Below, piece after piece: positions 55,303-62,903 of a stretch of 64,000 bases of DNA; within the stretch, counting starts at the first letter, position 1, and every line of letters starts with the position of its first letter. A model generated the notes under the pieces. That model was given only the letters and a program-made list of their open reading frames with translations. It had not been told where the DNA came from and did no database searches. Position numbers and translations under genes: made by a program. The DNA lies in NCBI RefSeq assembly GCF_000266885.1, contig NC_018020.1:3534001-3598000 (forward strand), read 5' to 3'. Origin of the DNA: Turneriella parva DSM 21527 (GTDB lineage Bacteria; Spirochaetota; Leptospiria; Turneriellales; Turneriellaceae).

Positions 55303-56120
55303 CCTGCTGCCATTAGGTTCCTGTATTCAACCGGCGAACGCATCTTCAAGCCTTTATGGGGCGCATGATGGTTGTAGTCATGCATCCAGTCTGAAATCTG
55401 CGGCATTACTTTCCACGCGGATTCAAGGCGATTTATGTAAACGTAATCGCGCTTGAATGTTTTCACAAATGCTTCGGCCATACCGTTGCTTTCAGGGCTA
55501 TAGGCAGGCGTCGTGCAGACTTGAAAGCCGATGGAAGATGCAAAATGAACCGTTTCACGGCTCGTGAATTGTGGGCCATTATCACTGAGCAGTTGAATGG
55601 TGTGTGGGCATTCAGCCTTGCCAAAGCGCTCTTCGACTGCACCGAGCAGCATGTCGCGAATGTTCAGACCGTCGATGCCGACGGTGCTGCTAAAGTGATT
55701 GATGACTTGCCGATCGTGGCAATCCAGAACAAACGCCACCCAGACGTGAGTGCCATCCCAGGTAAGCACGCCAAATATATCCATGCACCAGCGCACGTCA
55801 CTTTTCGCCGTGATGATTCTGCCATCATGCACAAGGGTGCGACGGCTTGCAACTTTTTGCAGCAGCAACTGGTGCACCTTCATCAATCGGTAGACGCGCT
55901 TCTTATTCACGCGTGAAAAGCCTTGTTTTTCAAGGGTTTTGTTGAGCATTGCTGTCACGCGTCTATACCCGTAAGTCGGTCTTTCATCACAGATGCGTCG
56001 GATTTCCGGCAGTACTCGTTCATCTACCGTCTGGTCGGTTTTATTTCCGCGTCGTGAGGATTTCAAGCTTTCATAGAGGTTGGATCGAGATACGCGCAAT
56101 ACATCCGCTACCTGATTCAC
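55299..56120 (-). CDS. IS3-family OrfB transposase, copy 3
   Basis: Intact 273-residue DDE transposase; differs from copy 2 at one codon seen (HDYNHH instead of YDYNHH). The frame is intact, unlike copy 1, so copy 1 decayed after the flank duplication. Confidence 0.92.
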   Translation of the reverse strand: MNQVADVLRVSRSNLYESLKSSRRGNKTDQTVDERVLPEIRRICDERPTYGYRRVTAMLNKTLEKQGFSRVNKKRVYRLMKVHQLLLQKVASRRTLVHDGRIITAKSDVRWCMDIFGVLTWDGTHVWVAFVLDCHDRQVINHFSSTVGIDGLNIRDMLLGAVEERFGKAECPHTIQLLSDNGPQFTSRETVHFASSIGFQVCTTPAYSPESNGMAEAFVKTFKRDYVYINRLESAWKVMPQISDWMHDYNHHAPHKGLKMRSPVEYRNLMAAG

Positions 56121-56512
56121 TCGAAACCCTCGATGCCGCGCAATGGCTTGTGCGAGATCAGTTTTTTTTCGCGTCCAATACGCACGGCTTCCTTGAGGAT
56201 TTCAACTTCTTCCGTCTTACGACCCAAAATGCTCTCCAGCCGACGGATGCGCTCTTGGAGCTGCCTGACCTGCGATACGGGCAATACTTCCTCTTCGCTG
56301 CCAACAGCCGTCAGAGCGCCAGCCTCTTTCAGCTTTTTCCATTTGAAAATCTGCGTCGCTGCGATTCCATGTTTTCGGGCCACATACGACATGCTCATAC
56401 CGGGCTGTTCGGCCTCTACCAGAATCTCCAGTTTCTCCGCGACCGACCATCTGCGCCGCCGCTGGACGGTTGTGACTAACTCTACCTTAGCCTTAGTACT
56501 ATCATTATTCAT
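56117..56512 (-). CDS. IS3-family OrfA, copy 3
   Basis: Same 131-residue protein as in copies 1 and 2, with the A8 frameshift run as T8 on the + strand at 56162-56169. Confidence 0.9.
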   Translation of the reverse strand: MNNDSTKAKVELVTTVQRRRRWSVAEKLEILVEAEQPGMSMSYVARKHGIAATQIFKWKKLKEAGALTAVGSEEEVLPVSQVRQLQERIRRLESILGRKTEEVEILKEAVRIGREKKLISHKPLRGIEGFE

Positions 56513-56573
56513 ATCACTACTCCTATGTCTTAGGAGCAGGATAAGGTGTCCGGTGATTTAGGGGGTCGCTACA

Positions 56574-56719
56574 GCATCGATCCAACAATAAAAATACGAG
56601 TTAACGAAAACGTATTGTTGAGTCCATATATTTCTGTCAGAAGCCTCTTCTTTTCCGAATTAAATCAAGGGTTGGTTTTCAAAACGTATTATGGAATGAA
56701 TTGGACATATATTTGGTGA
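56574..56719 (+). pseudogene. orphan 3' fragment of the beta-barrel gene
   Basis: Repeats 23232-23377 exactly: the final 48 codons of the OMP gene of cassette 24, ending WTYIW and TGA. The 5' part of the gene is absent here. The identity continues through attC 63 into the following family A cassette. Confidence 0.85.
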
Positions 56720-56734
56720 CATTCTTGCTACTGC

Positions 56735-56959
56735 ACACAACAAGATTTACCTGCTGCGCTCCCTGCGGTGCCGTAGCTCCTCGGGTGCTCGGCCTCCGGT
56801 GGCCTGAAATGCGTTGACGCCCGCGCTCTGTCGAGCTTAATTGGCGGGCGCAACGCAGCCACCTGCGGCACATCGATGGCGCGCCAAGAGCGGCTTCTGT
56901 AAGAAGACTGCATCTATTGTGCGGCGCACCATCGACGTCAGGTAAATCCACCGTTGCCC
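56735..56959 (+). repeat. attC 63
   Basis: R'' ACACAAC, R' GTTGCCC; duplicate of attC 24. Confidence 0.9.
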
Positions 56960-57412
56960 GCCATGCCTATGCGTGGCCGAAAAATAGAAGAAGCACTGTG
57001 TGCAGTCGAGCTTGCGGCTTGCTATTTGCGTGAAGATTAGAGTTTGCCGGTTGGCGCAAGCACGACTGCTCGGTGGGCGCTCCTGGTATCGAGGTTCGTG
57101 AGCGTCAGAAATCCTACTATTTGTTCGAATTCGGTATTGCGGCTTCGCAGGCCACGCATCGCGAGCTTGAGAGCGATTGGCCCCTGCCCGATCAATGCGA
57201 CGTCGCGCTCGCGAGTCGGCACGGCGGGCAACAGATTTTACAAGCTGCGCCGCCATTCGCTACGCGAAAGGCGTGCTCGGTCTCGGCGACGAAGATGCGT
57301 CGACGCCCGCAGCTCGGTTGAGCTTCATTGGCGGGCGCGCCGCAGTCGCCTTCGACACAATTTGGGTTGCGCCGAAGACGGCACACCCCAAATCGTCTTG
57401 CAAAATCAAACG
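56954..57412 (+). mobile_element. family A cassette, copy 14
   Basis: Copy of 6; identity ends in the attC tip (CTTGCAAA instead of CTAGTAAA). Confidence 0.85.
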
Positions 57413-57418
57413 TTCTAT
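57226..57418 (+). repeat. attC 64
   Basis: R'' GGGCAAC, R' GTTCTAT; family A. Confidence 0.9.
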
Positions 57419-57988
57419 GTCATTGCCTAGCATCGCGAAGAAGTAGAAAAGCCGAAGAGCGCCTCGTCATTGTAAGCTCCTTCCAGGCTTCAACGCTGGT
57501 TGTGTAACGACTGCTATAGATGAAGATCGCGACGCTCCGCGATCGCTGCAAGAGTTTTTACACAGGCGTATTCGCAAAACCCGCAAAGAGTCATGGTGCG
57601 CTAAATCCACATTGGCATCGCGCTACGTTCGCGAGCCTTCATTCATTCGTACGCGGCGGGAATTACTGAAAGCTCGCGAACTCCGCTTTCATTTAACCTC
57701 AGGCGCCTCGACTGGTAAAGTACGGGTTTTGCGAACACGCCACAGCCCTGCTCCTAAGCGACCGCTTGACGGCAACGACATAGAACAAATTTTACGCGCT
57801 GCGCCGCGACCACTGCGTTGGGTCGCGTGCTCGGCCCTTCGCGCCAAAGATGCCTTCGTCGCACAAGCGGGACGCTTGTTTGGTGCTCCTCAGGCAGGCG
57901 CTGCGGGCACATGCGCTTCGCGTAAAACGCAATGGTTGAAATGCAAAACACTTTACACCCGCAGGCGCACGTCAGCGTAAAATCAACG
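57413..57988 (+). mobile_element. family B cassette, copy 10
   Basis: Has the replaced middle segment of copy 8 in slightly different form (AGTCATGGTGCGC). Confidence 0.85.
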
Positions 57989-57994
57989 TTGTGT
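57780..57994 (+). repeat. attC 65
   Basis: R'' ATAGAAC, R' GTTGTGT; family B. Confidence 0.9.
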
Positions 57995-58030
57995 GCAATG
58001 CAAGAAATAGATTTTTGATGAAGAGGTAAT

Positions 58031-58858
58031 ATGACTGAGAAAGAATTAAAAGAACTCGAAGCAAAAGCCGTAGCAGATTTGCAAGCTGGCACTCGCGGGC
58101 AACAAACTTTGCGGAAGAATCTCAGTCTTGATGAACAAGGTTTTGAGGTTCTAAAAGAATATCTCATTGCTCAAGATAAAGTCATACTTTATCGCGCGCG
58201 AGGTGGCGGCATTCGACTAAAGACCCCCGAGACGGCAATCCCAAAGATTGATGATAAGGCCATTTCAGAGGCCAAGACGGTCGAGGAAACAGAGATTCAA
58301 AAACTACTGTCGCCTACAAAAACAGAGGAGTCTCTCTATCCGTACGTTAACAGTTGGGCCTTAAATAGCCCAAAATATGGCTTTTCCGATGCGGCCATTA
58401 TCGGCAATAACCATCGACGAAAATCCTGGGAGAATCCAGACTTAATTGCGTGGCAAGTCTATGAATTTGAGAATTTTGTCGGTCATGAAATTGAATTAAC
58501 AACATTTGAGGTAAAGCTTTCATTTTCGGTTTATGCAATATGGCAAGCTTGTAATTACCGGCGCTTTTCACATCAGACAATTCTGGCTTGCTACGAAAGA
58601 CCTGATATTATGTACGCAAAAGAGGCGGGCCGCCTTCTCGAAATCTCTCAACATTTTGGTATAGGTCTAATATCCCTAACTCCAGCAGGCGCAGGCGGCA
58701 AGGGTGTCACGTGCACTGAAATACTTTCTCCAGTCTTTCAAGCCCCACCTCGCTATGAGCTTGATTCTTTTTTAAGTGATTTCCATGATTTTTTCAAGCT
58801 CCCTCACCCCGGTTCCATTATCTCAGGACAAACTTATGCCGCAAGCAGTTCAAAATAA
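58031..58858 (+). CDS. possible restriction-nuclease-fold protein
   Basis: 275 residues. An N-terminal winged-helix-like part (EKELKELEAKAVADLQAG, FEVLKEYLIAQDKVILYRA) precedes NPDLIAWQVYEF...ELTTFEVKLSFSVYAIWQA, whose D...ExK spacing suggests a PD-(D/E)xK core. ILACYERPDIMYAKEAGRLL continues the fold. Such proteins are often DNA-acting. Sole gene of cassette 66. Confidence 0.5.
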   Translation: MTEKELKELEAKAVADLQAGTRGQQTLRKNLSLDEQGFEVLKEYLIAQDKVILYRARGGGIRLKTPETAIPKIDDKAISEAKTVEETEIQKLLSPTKTEESLYPYVNSWALNSPKYGFSDAAIIGNNHRRKSWENPDLIAWQVYEFENFVGHEIELTTFEVKLSFSVYAIWQACNYRRFSHQTILACYERPDIMYAKEAGRLLEISQHFGIGLISLTPAGAGGKGVTCTEILSPVFQAPPRYELDSFLSDFHDFFKLPHPGSIISGQTYAASSSK

Positions 58859-58880
58859 ATCTTGCCGAATCTTGCACTGC

Positions 58881-59097
58881 ACACAACAAATTTTACCTGC
58901 TGCGCTCGCTGCGGTGCCGTAGCTCCTCGCGTGCTCGGCCCTACGCGCCCGAAGATCGCGGACAAAGCACAAGCGGGACGCTTGTTTTGTGCTTTGCCGC
59001 GAGGCGCTCCGGGCACATTTGGTGACACAATGCGGTTTTACACAACGCAATTAATGACGCAGGTGTCACCAAACGTCAGGTAAAATCCACGTTGCCC
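58881..59097 (+). repeat. attC 66
   Basis: R'' ACACAAC, R' GTTGCCC, arms TTTTACCTG/CAGGTAAA. Confidence 0.9.
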
Positions 59098-59550
59098 GCC
59101 ATGCCTATGCGTGGCCGAAAAATAGAAGAGTTACTGTGTGCAGTCGAGCTTGCGGCTTGCTATTTCGATGAAGATTAGAGTTTGGCGACTGGCGCAAGCA
59201 CGACTGCTCGGTTGGCGCTCCTGGCTTCGAGGTTTGTCTGCGTCAGAAATCCTACTATTTGTTCGAATTCGGTATTGCGGCTTCGCAGGCCACGCATCGC
59301 GAGCTTGAGAGCGACTAGCCCCTGCCCGATCGATGCGACGTCGCGCTCGCGAGTCGGCACGCCGGGCAACAGATTTTACAAGCTGCGCCGCCATTCGCTA
59401 CGCGAAAGGCGTGCTCGGTCTCGGCGACGAAGATGCGTCGACGCCCGCAGCTCAGTTGAGCTTTGTTTGCGGGCGCGCCGCAGTCGCCTTCGACACAATT
59501 TGGGTTGCGCCGAAGACGGCACACCCCAAATCGTCTTGCAAAATCAAACG
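59092..59550 (+). mobile_element. family A cassette, copy 15
   Basis: Last repeat cassette; 3' flank has GCACGCCGGGCAAC instead of GCACGGCGGGCAAC. Confidence 0.85.
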
Positions 59551-59556
59551 TTGTGT
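59364..59556 (+). repeat. attC 67
   Basis: R'' GGGCAAC, R' GTTGTGT; family A. Confidence 0.9.
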
Positions 59557-59587
59557 GCAATGCTTTGAAAATTTTGTGGCCCGAGAA

Positions 59588-60259
59588 ATGATAAGAAAAG
59601 TCCTCATGGCTGTTATACCGCTGATAATCGTCTCGGTTGCCTATGGTGCAGATACCGAGACACAAGAAGACTTTGAACCAATCAAGGCTGGCAATATCAT
59701 TAAGGCCAATGTCGTACTGGGCGTACCCAATATAGCCAGATTGGGTGGCTCATATCATCGCATCTTGAAAATGCAAGGCAGATTAATGTATACACTTGGG
59801 GTTGGCGGGAATATTGGCTCAGCCGTGGGTGATACGGGTGCCGTCGGACAGAAATTCTCAGTACAAGAGTCGTATGGCAATATCGGTGTTTTACCAGGTA
59901 TTCACCTTCTCGCAAGTGATCGGAGTATATTATTGGGGTTAAATGCCGTAATTGGCTGCCAATATAGCAGCGTCGAAATAGGTAATCCGAAATACTTATC
60001 CCCAAACGAAAATCGTAACTATCAAATTACGAGTGACGTGCGCAAAGAATTCAGTTTTCATGCTGGTATAGAGGCAGGTATCTATTACTTTGCAAACCCT
60101 ATGTTTGTGGGTGTCGATTTTGGTTTTGTAGCAACGCCCAACATGTCTATTCCGTACGCCATTAACGAGAACAATCTATCGACGACCTACAACTACAATA
60201 TGCCAACCATTCGGTATAGCGGCATTCGAATTAGTGTCACCGCAGGCTACATGTTCTGA
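59588..60259 (+). CDS. putative outer-membrane beta-barrel protein
   Basis: 223 residues; signal peptide VLMAVIPLIIVSVAYGAD, then repeated strands (KANVVLGVPNIARLGGSYH, GRLMYTLGVGGNIG, FSFHAGIEAGIYYFANPMF) ending ISVTAGYMF with the terminal Phe of barrel proteins. The ATG at 59588 follows the cassette start by 37 bases. Last gene of the array, cassette 68. Confidence 0.65.
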   Translation: MIRKVLMAVIPLIIVSVAYGADTETQEDFEPIKAGNIIKANVVLGVPNIARLGGSYHRILKMQGRLMYTLGVGGNIGSAVGDTGAVGQKFSVQESYGNIGVLPGIHLLASDRSILLGLNAVIGCQYSSVEIGNPKYLSPNENRNYQITSDVRKEFSFHAGIEAGIYYFANPMFVGVDFGFVATPNMSIPYAINENNLSTTYNYNMPTIRYSGIRISVTAGYMF

Positions 60260-60275
60260 CACTACAAAGCACTGC

Positions 60276-60489
60276 ACACAACAAGATTTACCTGCTGCGC
60301 TCGCTGCGGTGCCGTAGCTCCTCGGGTGCTCGGCCCTACGCGCCGAAGATGCCTTCGTCGCACAAACGGGACGTTTGTTTGGTGCTCCTTAGGCAGGCGC
60401 TTCGGGCACATTTGGTGACGCAAATAGGCTTTACAGCGTGAAATAATGACACAAGCGTCACCAAACGTCAGGTAAATTCCACGTTAGGC
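60276..60489 (+). repeat. attC 68, last of the array
   Basis: R'' ACACAAC, R' GTTAGGC, arms TTTACCTG/CAGGTAAA. No further attC is visible to 64000. Confidence 0.9.
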
Positions 60490-60518
60490 GAAATTCGGTG
60501 AAGAGATTTCTTGTCATC

Positions 60519-60538
60519 TCGCGCCTTCCATGGCGCGA
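60519..60538 (+). repeat. TCC-loop hairpin after the last attC
   Basis: 7-bp stem TCGCGCC, loop TTCCAT, lying downstream of the leftward hydroxylase gene. Confidence 0.75.
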
Positions 60539-60580
60539 TTCTTTCTTATGTTCGCATAGTTTGCAAATCGATCAATTATG

Positions 60581-61381
60581 CTAATTTCGGCTTTTGCCGA
60601 GCATCGGATAAATCAATCGTTCCACTAAGCTTGAAGGATATTTTTCCATTCCGATAAACCCGATTTCAGGGGTTCTATTTTCTGTATGGGCGGTTCGAAA
60701 TAAGTAGTCCCAGAACGAGAACACGATTGCAAAATTGTGTGGTTTCTCTATTTTAGCATGATGCCAAATATGGAATTTTGGTGAGTTGAAAATATACTTC
60801 AGTGGCCCGAGTGAAATTTTCAGATTTGAATGATTGAAATTTCCGAAAGCGGTTGCAACCACAGCAACGGCCAGAATGGCCAGATAATCTGCGTTGAGCA
60901 AAAACAAGGGCAGATACTTTAATGATCGATAGACAAGCACCTCAAACCAATGAAAACGGTAATTACCGATCCAATCCATTTCTGTAATGCTATGATGGAG
61001 CTTGTGAAAACTCCACAGCCAGGGGACGCGATGCAGAAGATTGTGTATCCCCCATTCCAGAAAATCCTGAACGAAAAGTAGAATTAGAAATTGTAGCCAA
61101 AAAGGCCGGTTTGCAAGCGACAAAAAGGCCAATTTTGGCCGCAAATAAGCTTCGAAATTGCTGAATATGTCCAGTGGTCCATAATTCCAAAGAAATGCAT
61201 AGATGAATCCGAATAGATGGGTATTAAAGGTGAACCAAAAGATATCCTGTCCGATAAGTGGTCTAGTGAAAAAACTTTGATTCCGCGCTGGCAGTATTTT
61301 TTCGGCTGCGATAAATATTCCCACGAAAAGTATTAGCCAAAAATTATAGATCATCAAAAATTTCAAAAGTTCATTTTGCAT
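60581..61381 (-). CDS. fatty acid hydroxylase / sterol desaturase family protein
   Basis: 266 residues, 4-5 membrane segments, and the His boxes of the family: HNLLH, HKLHH, NHSN and HIWHH, which hold a di-iron centre in a membrane oxidase. The substrate (a lipid) cannot be told. Its start overlaps the end of the YeeE gene by 11 bases, so it ends a leftward operon. Confidence 0.88.
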   Translation of the reverse strand: MQNELLKFLMIYNFWLILFVGIFIAAEKILPARNQSFFTRPLIGQDIFWFTFNTHLFGFIYAFLWNYGPLDIFSNFEAYLRPKLAFLSLANRPFWLQFLILLFVQDFLEWGIHNLLHRVPWLWSFHKLHHSITEMDWIGNYRFHWFEVLVYRSLKYLPLFLLNADYLAILAVAVVATAFGNFNHSNLKISLGPLKYIFNSPKFHIWHHAKIEKPHNFAIVFSFWDYLFRTAHTENRTPEIGFIGMEKYPSSLVERLIYPMLGKSRN

Positions 61382-62288
61382 AATATTTACCCATCTGTAA
61401 CGAAGCCATTCGGCCTAAAAAAATGCTGCTAATGGCAGCAAGAGCATGCAATGACAATGAAGGCAATAATCCTAAGCTATATCCGACACTGCATCCACCC
61501 GCAATGGCCGCCGCGAGCCCCAGACCAAAACCGGCCAGCAAACGTGACAAAAGGTTTCTAATGCTGATTCTCTGCCAAGTCTGCTTTTGCGAGCCAACCA
61601 GTGTTAGCATGGCGCCAAGCGGTACGGCGAGTAAGAAGAATAAGTCCGGTGAAAGATTCAGAGTCCAGAGATCGATAAATCCGGGAATGAAGAATACGCC
61701 GACGGCTTTGCCGCGCAAGCCGGAGAGAATTGCATGCAGTGTTAGGGCGAGAGAAACTAAACCAGCTGTTCTTTTCCACGACCAGTCGGCCCCGTTGGGT
61801 TTGGCATCCTTTGCACGGAATAGCAGATAAAGTAAGAAAACAATGCTGCCGACTGCAAAAAAATACCGCATCTCTATATCCGGAGCTGGCAGAAGTGTCG
61901 GCTCAAGTTTTCCGAGCCAGATTTTTGCCGGTGTATGGTAAGCGACGCCGATCGCAGCCAAAAATCCTACGGTTGAAGCCACAGCAACAGTATCGCCGGA
62001 GCCTGCTTTAAACATTGCACCTGCGGTACAGCCGCCGGCGACGGGCATGAGCAATCCGAAAAGAAATCCCCCAATCAAGATGCCTATTATAGAACTTGAA
62101 AAATGAAGCGGCACATATCCCAGGCGAAGGAAAATTGGGAGTAAGATAATTTGCCCAAGAATCGCAACGAGCAAGATATTAAACTTGCGAAAATCTCCTT
62201 TTGCGGCATCAGCGAATCCTGAATTGAGACAAAACTTTCCCTTTGCAGAAGCATATCCAAACAGAAGACCCGGAATCATAAATTCCAT
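61371..62288 (-). CDS. YeeE/YedE-family sulfur transporter
   Basis: 305 residues, about 9 membrane segments, with the duplicated motif PVAGGCTAGAM and AIAGGCSVGYS and an N-terminal KFCLNSGF; conserved Cys residues in these motifs relay thiosulfate or related sulfur species in characterised YeeE proteins. It overlaps the methyltransferase gene by 13 bases. Lies next to an ArsR-rhodanese regulator, as in BigR-type sulfide regulons. Confidence 0.88.
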   Translation of the reverse strand: MEFMIPGLLFGYASAKGKFCLNSGFADAAKGDFRKFNILLVAILGQIILLPIFLRLGYVPLHFSSSIIGILIGGFLFGLLMPVAGGCTAGAMFKAGSGDTVAVASTVGFLAAIGVAYHTPAKIWLGKLEPTLLPAPDIEMRYFFAVGSIVFLLYLLFRAKDAKPNGADWSWKRTAGLVSLALTLHAILSGLRGKAVGVFFIPGFIDLWTLNLSPDLFFLLAVPLGAMLTLVGSQKQTWQRISIRNLLSRLLAGFGLGLAAAIAGGCSVGYSLGLLPSLSLHALAAISSIFLGRMASLQMGKYYAK

Positions 62289-62857
62289 TCGACCTCCTTC
62301 TTTGCCATGAAACCATAGTGATATGGCGGCAGATCAAAAAATTCTGAGTTTTGAAATTTCCCCGTGTTTAGCCATAAGCGCATTTTCTCCGGCGTTGGTC
62401 GTATATCCATCGCGGGGCCGCGCGGTGTTTTATCGTCAAAACGCCAGTGCATCACGGCTAGTAGGCCACCGGGGTTTAGAATGCGCCTTGCTTCATCTAT
62501 TAACTTTACCGGTTCTTCAAAATGCAGAATATTGAAGAGGCAGACATAATCAACGCTGGCCGCCGCAATGCCTGTTCCTTGCGCTACAAAATCAATTTGT
62601 TTAAGGATAATGTTGTTTACGTTCTGACTTTCGGCCCTTGCCTTTAGCCGATGAATCAGGTCCGTCTCCAATTCCAGCGCATAAAGTTGACCGCTGATTT
62701 TCTTTGCAAGGGGAAGAGAAAACGTGCCATAACCCGAACCAAATTCTACAGCATCGACCACACCGGTCAGGGGGCCGACTCGTTGCATGGCGGTCTCAAT
62801 ATCAAAGAGCGATTCCCAGTATTCTTCATCCGGCATTCCACTATCTCTAACTTTCAT
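62276..62857 (-). CDS. class I SAM-dependent methyltransferase
   Basis: 193 residues. AVEFGSGYGTFSLPLAKKI is motif I; YALELETDLIHRL gives the acidic residue; VDYVCLFNILHFEE and RILNPGGLLAVMHW complete the core. First gene of the leftward operon; starts 46 bases from the divergent regulator, sharing its promoter region. A role in metabolising sulfur or thiol compounds is a guess from context. Confidence 0.82.
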   Translation of the reverse strand: MKVRDSGMPDEEYWESLFDIETAMQRVGPLTGVVDAVEFGSGYGTFSLPLAKKISGQLYALELETDLIHRLKARAESQNVNNIILKQIDFVAQGTGIAAASVDYVCLFNILHFEEPVKLIDEARRILNPGGLLAVMHWRFDDKTPRGPAMDIRPTPEKMRLWLNTGKFQNSEFFDLPPYHYGFMAKKEVEWNL

Positions 62858-62880
62858 TGGCCAAATCCTTTATATTTTAG

Positions 62881-62902
62881 TATTCTATGAAATAATAGAA
62901 TA
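62881..62902 (+). promoter_or_regulatory. BigR-like operator
   Basis: TATTCTAT and ATAGAATA separated by 6 bases, in the divergent gap between the methyltransferase and the ArsR-rhodanese gene; AT-rich palindromes of this form bind BigR/SqrR-type regulators. Confidence 0.65.
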
Positions 62903-62903
62903 T

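Larger units (their letters stand above)
55272..56573 (-). mobile_element. IS3-family insertion sequence, copy 3, hybrid flanks
   Basis: 1302 bp, both frames intact. Left flank ends CGCAAG inside brnT; right flank GCATCGATCC is the right flank of copy 1, so there is no target duplication. Best explained by recombination between two IS copies rather than a simple insertion. Confidence 0.93.

Noticed and set aside
2148-60489. CRISPR array
   Set aside because: The regular repeats are long imperfect palindromes with core GTTNNNN boxes and genes between them, i.e. attC sites, not short direct repeats with unique spacers; no cas genes.
2148-60489. Loop-loop kissing between TCC hairpin loops and GGA loops in attC central hairpins
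   Set aside because: Only some central hairpins have GGA or GGGA loops; others have TGA, TGTC or AGT, so the complementarity is not consistent.
4182-60538. TCC-loop hairpins as ordinary Rho-independent terminators
   Set aside because: They lack a following T run, stand at both cassette ends whatever the gene direction, and the loop sequence keeps one orientation. A role in insulation remains possible, but not as standard terminators.
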